Shown here piece by piece: positions 24,736 through 37,461 of a stretch of 64,000 nucleotides of DNA. This DNA is from Andrena cerasifolii. Taxonomy: Eukaryota > Arthropoda > Insecta > Hymenoptera > Andrenidae. The number at the start of each line of letters is the position of its first letter. The first letter of the stretch is position 1. The stretch covers positions 1 to 64,000 of the forward strand of contig NW_027484926.1 of NCBI RefSeq assembly GCF_050908995.1. Direction: 5' to 3'. The notes under the pieces are model-generated. The model searched no databases and was not told the DNA's origin. It saw only the letters and a list, made by a program, of their open reading frames with translations. Both the position numbers and the translations under genes were made by a program.

Positions 24736-25896
24736 CGAGTAAAACGAGTAAAACGAGTAAAACGAGTAAAACGAGTAAAACGAGTAAAACGAGTAAAACG
24801 AGTAAAACGAGTAAAACGAGTAAAACGAGTAAAACGAGTAAAACGAGTAAAACGAGTAGAACGAGTAAAACGAGTAGAACGAGTAAAACGAGTAGAACGA
24901 GTAAAACGAGTAGAACGAGTAAAACGAGTAGAACGAGTAAAACGAGTAGAACGAGTAAAACGAGTAGAACGAGTAAAACGAGTAGAACGAGTAAAACGAG
25001 TAAAACGAGTAAAACGAGTAAAACGAGTAAAACGAGTAAAACGAGTAAAACGAGTAAAACGAGTAAAACGAGTAAAACGAGTAAAACGAGTAAAACGAGT
25101 AAAACGCGTAAAACGAGTAAAACGCGTAAAACGAGTAAAACGAGTAAAACGAGTAAAACGAGTAAAACGAGTAAAACGAGTAAAACGCGTAAAACGTGTA
25201 AAACGAGTAAAACGAGTAGAACGAGTAAAACGAGTAGAACGAGTAGAACGAGTAGAACGAGTAGAACGAGTAAAACGAGTAGAACGAGTAAAACGAGTAG
25301 AACGAGTAAAACGAGTAGAACGAGTAAAACGAGTAGAACGAGTAAAACGAGTAGAACGAGTAAAACGAGTAGAACGAGTAAAACGAGTAGAACGAGTAAA
25401 ACGAGTAGAACGAGTAAAACGAGTAGAACGAGTAAAACGAGTAGAACGAGTAAAACGAGTAGAACGAGTAAAACGAGTAGAACGAGTAAAACGAGTAGAA
25501 CGAGTAAAACGAGTAGAACGAGTAAAACGAGTAGAACGAGTAGAACGAGTAGAACGAGTAGAACGAGTAGAACGAGTAGAACGAGTAGAACGAGTAGAAC
25601 GAGTAGAACGAGTAGAACGAGTAGAACGAGTAAAACGAGTAAAACGAGTAGAACGAGTAAAACGAGTAGAACGAGTAGAACGAGTAAAACGAGTAGAACG
25701 AGTAAAACGAGTAGAACGAGTAAAACGAGTAAAACGAGTAAAACGAGTAAAACGAGTAAAACGAGTAAAACGAGTAAAACGAGTAAAACGAGTAAAACGA
25801 GTAAAACGAGTAAAACGAGTAAAACGAGTAAAACGAGTAAAACGAGTAAAACGAGTAAAACGAGTAAAACGAGTAAAACGAGTAAAACGAGTAAAA
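24736..25896 (+). repeat. Transition: dimer arrays, doublet and E run
   Basis: E/K alternation near 24,850-24,990, two CGCGTAAAA units near 25,105-25,120 and the CGCG/CGTG doublet at 25,186-25,203. A long E/K array follows at about 25,270-25,530, then about a dozen E units to about 25,625. A K run leads to CCAGTAAAA at 25,897. Confidence 0.83.
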
Positions 25897-28200
25897 CCAG
25901 TAAAACGAGTAAAACGAGTAAAACGAGTAAAACGAGCAAAACGAGCAAAACGAGTAAAACGAGTAAAACGAGTAAAACGAGTAAAACGAGTAAAACGAGT
26001 AAAACGAGAAAAACGAGTAAAACGAGTAAAACGAGTAAAACGAGTAAAACGAGTAAAACGAGTAAAACGAGAAAAACGAGTAAAACGAGTAAAACGAGTA
26101 AAACGAGTAAAACGAGTAAAACGAGTAATACGAGTAATACGAGTAATACGAGTAAAACGAGTAAAACGAATAAAACGAGTAAAACGAGTAATACGAGTAA
26201 TACGAGTAAAACGAGTAAAACGAGTAAAACGAGTAATACGAGTAATACGAGTAAAACTAGTAAAACGAGTAAAACGAGCAAAACGAGCAAAACTAGTAAA
26301 ACGAGCAAAACGAGCAAAACGAGCAAAACTAGTGAAACGAGCAAAACGAGTAAAACGAGTAAAACGAGTAAATCGAGTAAAACGAGTAAAACGAGTAAAA
26401 CGAGTAAAACGAGTAAAACGAGTAAAACGAGTAAAACGAGTAAAACGAGTAAAACGAGTAAAACGAGTAAAACGAGTAAAACGAGTAAAACGAGTAAAAC
26501 GAGTAAAACGAGTAAAACGAGTAAAACGAGTAAAACGAGTAAAACGAGTAAAACGAGTAAAACGAGTAGAACGAGTAAAACGAGTAGAACGAGTAAAACG
26601 AGTAGAACGAGTAGAACGAGTAAAACGAGTAGAACGAGTAAAACGAGTAGAACGAGTAGAACGAGTAGAACGAGTAAAACGAGTAAAACGAGTAAAACGA
26701 GTAAAACGAGTAAAACGAGTAAAACGAGTAATACGAGTAATACGAGTAATACGAGTAATACGAGTAAAACGAGTAAAACGAGTAAAACGAGTAAAACGAG
26801 TAAAACGAGTAAAACGAGTAAAACGAGTAAAACGAGTAAAACGAGTAAAACGAGTAAAACGTGTAAAACGCGTAAAACGAGTAAAACGAGTAAAACGAGT
26901 AAAACGAGTAAAACGAGTAGAACGAGTAAAACGAGTAGAACGAGTAAAACGAGTAGAACGAGTAAAACGAGTAGAACGAGTAAAACGAGTAGAACGAGTA
27001 AAACGAGTAGAACGAGTAAAACGAGTAGAACGAGTAGAACGAGTAAAACGAGTAGAACGAGTAAAACGAGTAGAACGAGTAAAACGAGTAGAACGAGTAA
27101 AACGAGTAGAACGAGTAAAACGAGTAGAACGAGTAAAACGAGTAGAACGAGTAAAACGAGTAGAACGAGTAAAACGAGTAGAACGAGTAAAACGAGTAGA
27201 ACGAGTAAAACGAGTAGAACGAGTAAAACGAGTAAAACGAGTAAAACGAGTAAAACGAGTAAAACGAGTAAAACGAGTAAAACGAGTAAAACGAGTAAAA
27301 CGAGTAAAACGAGTAAAACGAGTAAAACGAGTAAAACGCGTAAAACGAGTAAAACGAGTAAAACGAGTAAAACGAGTAAAACGAGTAAAACGCGTAAAAC
27401 GTGTAAAACGAGTAAAACGTGTAAAACGAGTAAAACGAGTAGAACGAGTAAAACGAGTAGAACGAGTAGAACGAGTAGAACGAGTAGAACGAGTAAAACG
27501 AGTAGAACGAGTAAAACGAGTAGAACGAGTAAAACGAGTAGAACGAGTAAAACGAGTAGAACGAGTAAAACGAGTAGAACGAGTAAAACGAGTAGAACGA
27601 GTAAAACGAGTAGAACGAGTAAAACGAGTAGAACGAGTAAAACGAGTAGAACGAGTAAAACGAGTAGAACGAGTAAAACGAGTAGAACGAGTAAAACGAG
27701 TAGAACGAGTAAAACGAGTAGAACGAGTAAAACGAGTAGAACGAGTAGAACGAGTAGAACGAGTAGAACGAGTAGAACGAGTAGAACGAGTAGAACGAGT
27801 AGAACGAGTAGAACGAGTAGAACGAGTAGAACGAGTAGAACGAGTAGAACGAGTAGAACGAGTAGAACGAGTAGAACGAGTAGAACGAGTAAAACGAGTA
27901 GAACGAGTAAAACGAGTAGAACGAGTAAAACGAGTAGAACGAGTAAAACGAGTAAAACGAGTAAAACGAGTAAAACGAGTAAAACGAGTAAAACGAGTAA
28001 AACGAGTAAAACGAGTAAAACGAGTAAAACGAGTAAAACGAGTAAAACGAGTAAAACGAGTAAAACGAGTAAAACGAGTAAAACGAGTAAAACGAGTAAA
28101 ACGAGTAAAACGAGTAAAACGAGTAAAACGAGTAAAACGAGTAAAACGAGTAAAACGAGTAAAACGAGTAAAACGAGTAAAACGAGTAAAACGAGTAAAA
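25897..28200 (+). repeat. Type II higher-order repeat, copy 1 (about 2.3 kb)
   Basis: Marker order: CCAGTAAAA at 25,897, A pair, two CGAGAAAAA (about 26,005 and 26,070), I triplet, CGAATAAAA at 26,167, I pairs, A/L groups, N unit, K run, short E/K array, four I units, CGTGTAAAA then CGCGTAAAA at 26,860-26,877, and E/K array. The forward CGCG/CGTG doublet at 27,391, a second E/K array and an E run of about 18 units (about 27,730-27,890) complete it. CCAG-to-CCAG distance to copy 2 is 2,304 bp; CGAATAAAA to CGAATAAAA is 2,322 bp. Confidence 0.87.
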
Positions 28201-29859
28201 CCAGTAAAACGAGTAAAACGAGTAAAACGAGTAAAACGAGCAAAACGAGCAAAACGAGCAAAACGAGTAAAACGAGTAAAACGAGTAAAACGAGTAAAAC
28301 GAGTAAAACGAGTAAAACGAGAAAAACGAGTAAAACGAGTAAAACGAGTAAAACGAGTAAAACGAGTAAAACGAGTAAAACGAGAAAAACGAGTAAAACG
28401 AGTAAAACGAGTAAAACGAGTAAAACGAGTAATACGAGTAATACGAGTAATACGAGTAATACGAGTAATACGAGTAAAACGAGTAAAACGAATAAAACGA
28501 GTAAAACGAGTAATACGAGTAATACGAGTAAAACGAGTAAAACGAGTAAAACGAGTAATACGAGTAATACGAGTAAAACTAGTAAAACGAGTAAAACGAG
28601 CAAAACGAGCAAAACTAGTAAAACGAGCAAAACGAGTAAAACGAGTAGAACGAGTAAAACGAGTAGAACGAGTAAAACGAGTAGAACGAGTAGAACGAGT
28701 AAAACGAGTAGAACGAGTAAAACGAGTAGAACGAGTAGAACGAGTAGAACGAGTAGAACGAGTAGAACGAGTAAAACGAGTAAAACGAGTAAAACGAGTA
28801 AAACGAGTAAAACGAGTAAAACGAGTAATACGAGTAATACGAGTAATACGAGTAATACGAGTAAAACGAGTAAAACGAGTAAAACGAGTAAAACGAGTAA
28901 AACGAGTAAAACGAGTAAAACGAGTAAAACGAGTAAAACGAGTAAAACGAGTAAAACGTGTAAAACGCGTAAAACGAGTAAAACGAGTAAAACGAGTAAA
29001 ACGAGTAAAACGAGTAGAACGAGTAAAACGAGTAGAACGAGTAAAACGAGTAGAACGAGTAAAACGAGCAAAACGAGCAAAACTAGTAAGACGAGTAAAA
29101 CGAGTAAAACGAGTAAAACGAGTAAAACGAGTAAAACGAGTAAAACGAGTAAAACGAGTAGAACGAGTAAAACGAGTAGAACGAGTAAAACGAGTAGAAC
29201 GAGTAAAACGAGTAGAACGAGTAAAACGAGTAGAACGAGTAAAACGAGTAGAACGAGTAAAACGAGTAGGACGAGTAAAACGAGTAGAACGAGTAAAACG
29301 AGTAGAACGAGTAGAACGAGTAGAACGAGTAGAACGAGTAGAACGAGTAGAACGAGTAGAACGAGTAGAACGAGTAGAACGAGTAGAACGAGTAGAACGA
29401 GTAGAACGAGTAGAACGAGTAGAACGAGTAGAACGAGTAGAACGAGTAGAACGAGTAAAACGAGTAGAACGAGTAAAACGAGTAAAACGAGTAAAACGAG
29501 TAGAACGAGTAGAACGAGTAAAACGAGTAGAACGAGTAGAACGAGTAGAACGAGTAGAACGAGTAGAACGAGTAAAACGAGTAGAACGAGTAAAACGAGT
29601 AGAACGAGTAAAACGAGTAGAACGAGTAAAACGAGTAGAACGAGTAGAACGAGTAGAACGAGTAGAACGAGTAGAACGAGTAGAACGAGTAGAACGAGTA
29701 GAACGAGTAGAACGAGTAGAACGAGTAGAACGAGTAGAACGAGTAGAACGAGTAGAACGAGTAGAACGAGTAGAACGAGTAGAACGAGTAGAACGAGTAG
29801 AACGAGTAGAACGAGTAGAACGAGTAGAACGAGTAAATCGAGTAGAACGAGTAAAACGA
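28201..29859 (+). repeat. Type II higher-order repeat, copy 2 (internally deleted)
   Basis: CCAGTAAAA at 28,201, CGAATAAAA at 28,489 and the reversed doublet at 28,957. CGAATAAAA to doublet is 468 bp against 693, 648 and 630 in the other copies, because the second A/L group, N unit and K run are missing. CGAGTAGGA lies at 29,263. Two E runs follow: 29,299-29,451 (17 units) and 29,632-29,829 (22 units). Confidence 0.86.
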
Positions 29860-30369
29860 GTAAAACGAGTAAAACGAGTAAAACGAGTAAAACGAGTAAA
29901 ACGAGTAAAACGAGTAAAACGAGTAAAACGAGTAAAACGAGTAAAACGAGTAAAACGAGTAAAACGAGTAAAACGAGTAAAACGAGTAAAACGTGTAAAA
30001 CGAGTAAAACGAGTAAAACGAGTAAAACGAGTAAAACGAGTAGAACGAGTAAAACGAGTAGAACGAGTAAAACGAGTAGAACGAGTAAAACGAGTAGAAC
30101 GAGTAAAACGAGTAGAACGAGTAAAACGAGTAGAACGAGTAAAACGAGTAGAACGAGTAAAACGAGTAGAACGAGTAAAACGAGTAGAACGAGTAAAACG
30201 AGTAGAACGAGTAAAACGAGTAGAACGAGTAAAACGAGTAGAACGAGTAAAACGAGTAGAACGAGTAAATCGAGTAGAACGAGTAAATCGAGTAGAACGA
30301 GTAAATCGAGTAAAACGAGTAAAACGAGTAAAACGAGTAAAACGAGTAAAACGAGTAAAACGAGTAAAA
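29860..30369 (+). repeat. K run and dimer array ending in three N units
   Basis: K units with one CGTGTAAAA near 29,995, then strict E/K alternation from about 30,040 that passes into three N units separated by E near 30,262-30,300. The N-E-N-E-N signature marks equivalent points near 39,480, 48,250 and 52,640; two-N forms occur near 31,265, 31,600, 32,600, 37,690, 40,770, 50,270 and 54,050. Confidence 0.82.
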
Positions 30370-31683
30370 CGCGTAAAACGAGTAAAACGAGTAGAACGAG
30401 TAAAACGAGTAGAACGAGTAAAACGAGTAGAACGAGTAAAACGAGTAAAACGAGTAGAACGAGTAGAACGAGTAGAACGAGTAGAACGAGTAGAACGAGT
30501 AGAACGAGTAGAACGAGTAAAACGAGTAGAACGAGTAAAACGAGTAGAACGAGTAAAACGAGTAGAACGAGTAAAACGAGTAAAACGAGTAAAACGAGTA
30601 AAACGAGTAAAACGAGTAAAACGAGTAAAACGAGTAAAACGAGTAAAACGAGTAAAACGAGTAAAACGAGTAAAACGAGTAAAACGAGTAAAACGAGCAA
30701 AACGAGTAAAACGAGTAAAACGAGTAATACGAGTAATACGAGTAAAACGAGTAAAACGAGTAAAACGAGTAAAACGAGTAAAACGAGTAAAACGAGTAAT
30801 ACGAGTAATACGAGTAATACGAGTAAAACGAGTAAAACGAGTAGAACGAGTAAAACGAGTAAAACGAGTAAAACGAGTAAAACGAGTAAAACGAGTAAAA
30901 CGAGTAAAACGAGTAAAACGAGTAAAACGAGTAAAACGAGTAAAACGAGTAGAACGAGTAGAACGAGTAAAACGAGTAGAACGAGTAGAACGAGTAAAAC
31001 GAGTAGAACGAGTAAAACGAGTAGAACGAGTAAAACGAGTAGAACGAGTAAAACGAGTAGAACGAGTAAAACGAGTAGAACGAGTAATACGAGTAGAACG
31101 AGTAAAACGAGTAGAACGAGTAAAACGAGTAGAACGAGTAAAACGAGTAGAACGAGTAAAACGAGTAGGACGAGTAAAACGAGTAGAACGAGTAAAACGA
31201 GTAGAACGAGTAAAACGAGTAGAACGAGTAAAACGAGTAGAACGAGTAAAACGAGTAGAACGAGTAAATCGAGTAGAACGAGTAAATCGAGTAAAACGAG
31301 TAAAACGAGTAAAACGAGTAAAACGAGTAAAACGAGTAAAACGAGTAAAACGCGTAAAACGAGTAAAACGAGTAGAACGAGTAAAACGAGTAGAACGAGT
31401 AAAACGAGTAGAACGAGTAAAACGAGTAGAACGAGTAAAACGAGTAGAACGAGTAAAACGAGTAGAACGAGTAAAACGAGTAGAACGAGTAAAACGAGTA
31501 GAACGAGTAAAACGAGTAGAACGAGTAAAACGAGTAGAACGAGTAAAACGAGTAGAACGAGTAAAACGAGTAGAACGAGTAAAACGAGTAGAACGAGTAA
31601 ATCGAGTAGAACGAGTAAATCGAGTAAAACGAGTAAAACGAGTAAAACGAGTAAAACGAGTAAAACGAGTAAAACGAGTAAAA
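30370..31683 (+). repeat. Higher-order repeat of about 1.3 kb, copy 1
   Basis: CGCGTAAAA at 30,370, E run, E/K array, K run, isolated A unit at 30,694, I clusters, an I unit inside E/K sequence at 31,081, CGAGTAGGA at 31,162, N-E-N, and CGCGTAAAA at 31,351. Offsets to copy 2 are 1,314 (both CGCG markers), 1,287 (A unit) and 1,332 bp (I-in-E/K and CGAGTAGGA), all multiples of 9. Confidence 0.87.
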
Positions 31684-33141
31684 CGCGTAAAACGAGTAAA
31701 ACGAGTAGAACGAGTAAAACGAGTAGAACGAGTAAAACGAGTAAAACGAGTAAAACGAGTAAAACGAGTAGAACGAGTAGAACGAGTAGAACGAGTAGAA
31801 CGAGTAGAACGAGTAAAACGAGTAGAACGAGTAAAACGAGTAGAACGAGTAAAACGAGTAGAACGAGTAAAACGAGTAGAACGAGTAAAACGAGTAGAAC
31901 GAGTAAAACGAGTAAAACGAGTAAAACGAGTAAAACGAGTAAAACGAGTAAAACGAGTAAAACGAGTAAAACGAGTAAAACGAGCAAAACGAGTAAAACG
32001 AGTAAAACGAGTAATACGAGTAATACGAGTAAAACGAGTAAAACGAGTAAAACGAGTAAAACGAGTAAAACGAGTAAAACGAGTAATACGAGTAATACGA
32101 GTAATACGAGTAAAACGAGTAAAACGAGTAGAACGAGTAAAACGAGTAAAACGAGTAAAACGAGTAAAACGAGTAAAACGAGTAAAACGAGTAAAACGAG
32201 TAAAACGAGTAAAACGAGTAAAACGAGTAAAACGAGTAAAACGAGTAAAACGAGTAAAACGAGTAAAACGAGTAAAACGAGTAGAACGAGTAGAACGAGT
32301 AAAACGAGTAGAACGAGTAGAACGAGTAAAACGAGTAGAACGAGTAAAACGAGTAGAACGAGTAAAACGAGTAGAACGAGTAAAACGAGTAGAACGAGTA
32401 AAACGAGTAGAACGAGTAATACGAGTAGAACGAGTAAAACGAGTAGAACGAGTAAAACGAGTAGAACGAGTAAAACGAGTAGAACGAGTAAAACGAGTAG
32501 GACGAGTAAAACGAGTAGAACGAGTAAAACGAGTAGAACGAGTAAAACGAGTAGAACGAGTAAAACGAGTAGAACGAGTAAAACGAGTAGAACGAGTAAA
32601 TCGAGTAGAACGAGTAAATCGAGTAAAACGAGTAAAACGAGTAAAACGAGTAAAACGAGTAAAACGCGTAAAACGAGTAAAACGAGTAGAACGAGTAAAA
32701 CGAGTAGAACGAGTAAAACGAGTAGAACGAGTAAAACGAGTAGAACGAGTAAAACGAGTAGAACGAGTAAAACGAGTAGAACGAGTAAAACGAGTAGAAC
32801 GAGTAGAACGAGTAAAACGAGTAAAACGAGTAAAACGAGTAAAACGAGTAAAACGAGTAAAACGAGTAAAACGAGTAAAACGAGTAGAACGAGTAAAACG
32901 AGCAAAACGAGCAAAACTAGTAAAACGAGTAAAACGAGTAAAACGAGTAAAACGAGCAAAACGAGTAAAACGAGCAAAACGAGTAAAACGAGCAAAACGA
33001 GTAAAACGAGTAAAACGAGTAATACGAGTAATACGAGTAAAACGAGTAAAACGAGTAAAACGAGTAAAACGAGTAAAACGAGTAAAACGAGTAAAACGAG
33101 TAATACGAGTAATACGAGTAATACGAGTAAAACGAGTAATA
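31684..33141 (+). repeat. Higher-order repeat of about 1.3 kb, copy 2
   Basis: CGCGTAAAA at 31,684, isolated A unit at 31,981, I-in-E/K at 32,413, CGAGTAGGA at 32,494 and CGCGTAAAA at 32,665. It ends with an A pair and L unit near 32,900, further A units and I clusters leading to CGAGTTAAA at 33,142. That terminal part recurs near 41,070, 54,320, 56,730 and 61,045. Confidence 0.87.
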
Positions 33142-33150
33142 CGAGTTAAA
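33142..33150 (+). repeat. CGAGTTAAA marker unit, copy 1
   Basis: Single A-to-T change at position 6. Only four such units were found (33,142, 54,544, 56,974, 61,294). Each lies just after an A/A/L group and clusters of I units, so they are copies of one event spread by higher-order duplication. The change places a stop in one reverse frame and one forward frame that are otherwise open. Confidence 0.93.
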
Positions 33151-35994
33151 CGAGTAAAACGAGTAAAACGAGTAAAACGAGTAAAACGAGTAAAACGAGT
33201 AAAACGAGTAAAACGAGTAAAACGAGTAAAACGAGTAAAACGAGTAAAACGAGTAAAACGAGTAAAACGAGTAAAACGAGTAAAACGAGTAAAACGAGTA
33301 AAACGAGTAGAACGAGTAAAACGAGTAGAACGAGTAGAACGAGTAAAACGAGTAGAACGAGTAGAACGAGTAAAACGAGTAAAACGCGTAAAACGAGTAA
33401 AACGAGTAAAACGAGTAAAACGAGTAGAACGAGTAAAACGAGTAGAACGAGTAAAACGAGTAGAACGAGTAAATCGAGTAGAACGAGTAAAACGAGTAGA
33501 ACGAGTAGAACGAGTAGAACGAGTAGAACGAGTAGAACGAGTAGAACGAGTAAAACGAGTAGAACGAGTAAAACGAGTAAAACGAGTAGAACGAGTAAAA
33601 CGAGTAAAACTAGTAAAACGAGTAGAACGAGTAAAACGAGCAAAACTAGTAAAACGAGTAAAACGAGTAAAACGAGTAAAACGAGTAAAACGAGTAAAAC
33701 GAGTAAAACGAGTAATACGAGTAATACGAGTAAAACGAGTAAAACGAGTAAAACGAGTAAAACGAGTAAAACGAGTAAAACGAGTAAAACGAGTAAAACG
33801 AGTAAAACGAGTAAAACGAGTAAAACGAGTAAAACGAGTAAAACGCGTAAAACGTGTAAAACGAGTAAAACGAGTAGAACGAGTAAAACGAGTAGAACGA
33901 GTAAAACGAGTAGAACGAGTAAAACGAGTAGAACGAGTAAAACGAGTAGAACGAGTAAAACGAGTAGAACGAGTAAAACGAGTAGAACGAGTAAAACGAG
34001 TAGAACGAGTAAAACGAGTAGAACGAGTAAAACGAGTAGAACGAGTAAAACGAGTAGAACGAGTAAAACGAGTAGAACGAGTAAAACGAGTAGAACGAGT
34101 AGAACGAGTAAAACGAGTAGAACGAGTAAAACGAGTAGAACGAGTAGAACGAGTAGAACGAGTAGAACGAGTAGAACGAGTAGAACGAGTAGAACGAGTA
34201 GAACGAGTAAAACGAGTAGAACGAGTAAAACGAGTAAAACGAGTAAAACGAGTAAAACGAGTAAAACTAGTAAAACGAGTAGAACGAGTAAAACGAGCAA
34301 AACTAGTAAAACGAGTAAAACGAGTAAAACGAGTAAAACGAGTAAAACGAGTAAAACGAGTAAAACGAGTAATACGAGTAATACGAGTAAAACGAGTAAA
34401 ACGAGTAAAACGAGTAAAACGAGTAAAACGAGTAAAACGAGTAAAACGAGTAAAACGAGTAAAACGAGTAAAACGAGTAAAACGCGTAAAACGTGTAAAA
34501 CGAGTAAAACGAGTAGAACGAGTAAAACGAGTAGAACGAGTAAAACGAGTAGAACGAGTAAAACGAGTAGAACGAGTAAAACGAGTAGAACGAGTAAAAC
34601 GAGTAGAACGAGTAAAACGAGTAGAACGAGTAAAACGAGTAGAACGAGTAAAACGAGTAGAACGAGTAAAACGAGTAGAACGAGTAAAACGAGTAGAACG
34701 AGTAAAACGAGTAGAACGAGTAAAACGAGTAGAACGAGTAAAACGAGTAGAACGAGTAAAACGAGTAGAACGAGTAAAACGAGTAAAACGAGTAAAACGA
34801 GTAAAACGAGTAAAACGAGTAAAACGAGTAAAACGAGTAAAACGAGTAAAACGAGTAAAACGAGCAAAACGAGTAAAACGAGTAAAACGAGTAATACGAG
34901 TAATACGAGTAAAACGAGTAAAACGAGTAAAACGAGTAAAACGAGTAAAACGAGTAAAACGAGTAAAACGAGTAATACGAGTAATACGAGTAAAACGAGT
35001 AAAACGAGTAAAACGAGTAAAACGAGTAAAACGAGTAAAACGAGTAAAACGAGTAAAACGAGTAAAACGAGTAAAACGAGTAAAACGAGTAAAACGAGTA
35101 AAACGAGTAAAACGAGTAAAACGAGTAAAACGAGTAAAACGAGTAAAACGAGTAAAACGAGTAAAACGAGTAGAACGAGTAAAACGAGTAGAACGAGTAG
35201 AACGAGTAAAACGAGTAGAACGAGTAGAACGAGTAAAACGAGTAAAACGCGTAAAACGAGTAAAACGAGTAAAACGAGTAGAACGAGTAAAACGAGTAGA
35301 ACGAGTAAAACGAGTAGAACGAGTAAAACGAGTAGAACGAGTAAAACGAGTAGAACGAGTAGAACGAGTAGAACGAGTAGAACGAGTAGAACGAGTAGAA
35401 CGAGTAGAACGAGTAGAACGAGTAAAACGAGTAGAACGAGTAAATCGAGTAAAACGAGTAAAACGAGTAAAACGAGTAAAACGAGTAAAACGAGTAAATC
35501 GAGTAAAACGAGTAAAACGAGTAAAACGAGTAATACGAGTAAAACGAGTAAAACGAGTAAAACGAGTAAAACGAGTAAAACGAGTAAAACGAGTAAAACG
35601 AGTAGAACGAGTAAAACGAGTAGAACGAGTAAAACGAGTAGAACGAGTAAAACGAGTAGAACGAGTAAAACGAGTAGAACGAGTAAAACGAGTAGAACGA
35701 GTAAAACGAGTAGAACGAGTAAAACGAGTAGAACGAGTAAAACGAGTAGAACGAGTAAAACGAGTAGAACGAGTAAAACGAGTAGAACGAGTAAAACGAG
35801 TAGAACGAGTAAAACGAGTAGAACGAGTAAAACGAGTAGAACGAGTAGAACGAGTAAAACGAGTAGAACGAGTAAAACGAGTAGAACGAGTAAAACGAGT
35901 AGAACGAGTAGAACGAGTAGAACGAGTAGAACGAGTAAAACGAGTAGAACGAGTAAAACGAGTAAAACGAGTAAAACGAGTAAAACGAGTAAAA
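33151..35994 (+). repeat. Nested modules with CGCG/CGTG doublets and dimer arrays
   Basis: CGCGTAAAA at 33,385; L units at 33,610 and 33,646, repeated at 34,267 and 34,303 (657 bp). Doublets lie at 33,844 and 34,483 (639 bp apart). Strict E/K alternation runs from 34,510 to 34,770 (29 units). An isolated A unit at 34,861, I pairs, a K run, CGCGTAAAA near 35,250, an E run, N units near 35,440 and 35,495 and a further E/K array (about 35,605-35,845) follow. Confidence 0.83.
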
Positions 35995-37461
35995 CTAGTA
36001 AAACGAGTAGAACGAGTAAAACGAGCAAAACTAGTAAAACGAGTAAAACGAGTAAAACGAGTAAAACGAGTAAAACGAGTAAAACGAGTAAAACGAGTAA
36101 TACGAGTAATACGAGTAAAACGAGTAAAACGAGTAAAACGAGTAAAACGAGTAAAACGAGTAAAACGAGTAAAACGAGTAAAACGAGTAAAACGAGTAAA
36201 ACGAGTAAAACGAGTAAAACGAGTAAAACGCGTAAAACGTGTAAAACGAGTAAAACGAGTAGAACGAGTAAAACGAGTAGAACGAGTAAAACGAGTAGAA
36301 CGAGTAAAACGAGTAGAACGAGTAAAACGAGTAGAACGAGTAAAACGAGTAGAACGAGTAAAACGAGTAGAACGAGTAAAACGAGTAGAACGAGTAAAAC
36401 GAGTAGAACGAGTAAAACGAGTAGAACGAGTAAAACGAGTAGAACGAGTAAAACGAGTAGAACGAGTAAAACGAGTAGAACGAGTAAAACGAGTAGAACG
36501 AGTAAAACGAGTAGAACGAGTAAAACGAGTAGAACGAGTAAAACGAGTAAAACGAGTAAAACGAGTAAAACGAGTAAAACGAGTAAAACGAGTAAAACGA
36601 GTAAAACGAGTAAAACGAGTAAAACGAGTAAAACGAGCAAAACGAGTAAAACGAGTAAAACGAGTAATACGAGTAATACGAGTAAAACGAGTAAAACGAG
36701 TAAAACGAGTAAAACGAGTAAAACGAGTAAAACGAGTAAAACGAGTAATACGAGTAATACGAGTAAAACGAGTAAAACGAGTAAAACGAGTAAAACGAGT
36801 AAAACGAGTAAAACGAGTAAAACGAGTAAAACGAGTAAAACGAGTAAAACGAGTAAAACGAGTAAAACGAGTAAAACGAGTAAAACGAGTAAAACGAGTA
36901 AAACGAGTAAAACGAGTAAAACGAGTAAAACGAGTAAAACGAGTAAAACGAGTAAAACGAGTAGAACGAGTAGAACGAGTAAAACGAGTAGAACGAGTAG
37001 AACGAGTAAAACGAGTAAAACGCGTAAAACGAGTAAAACGAGTAAAACGAGTAGAACGAGTAAAACGAGTAGAACGAGTAAAACGAGTAGAACGAGTAAA
37101 ACGAGTAGAACGAGTAAAACGAGTAGAACGAGTAGAACGAGTAGAACGAGTAGAACGAGTAGAACGAGTAGAACGAGTAGAACGAGTAGAACGAGTAAAA
37201 CGAGTAGAACGAGTAAATCGAGTAAAACGAGTAAAACGAGTAAAACGAGTAAAACGAGTAAAACGAGTAAATCGAGTAAAACGAGTAAAACGAGTAAAAC
37301 GAGTAATACGAGTAATACGAGTAAAACGAGTAAAACGAGTAAAACGAGTAAAACGAGTAAAACGAGTAAAACGAGTAAAACGAGTAAAACGAGTAAAACG
37401 AGTAAAACGAGTAAAACGAGTAAAACGTGTAAAACGAGTAAAACGAGTAAAACGAGTAAAA
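35995..37461 (+). repeat. Tandem copy, about 1.75 kb from the preceding one
   Basis: L units at 35,995 and 36,031 match 34,267 and 34,303 (offset 1,728). The doublet at 36,229 matches 34,483 (1,746). The A unit at 36,634 matches 34,861 (1,773). The dimer array 36,256-36,534 (31 units) matches 34,510-34,770 (29 units). N units near 37,215 and 37,270 close the copy. Confidence 0.86.
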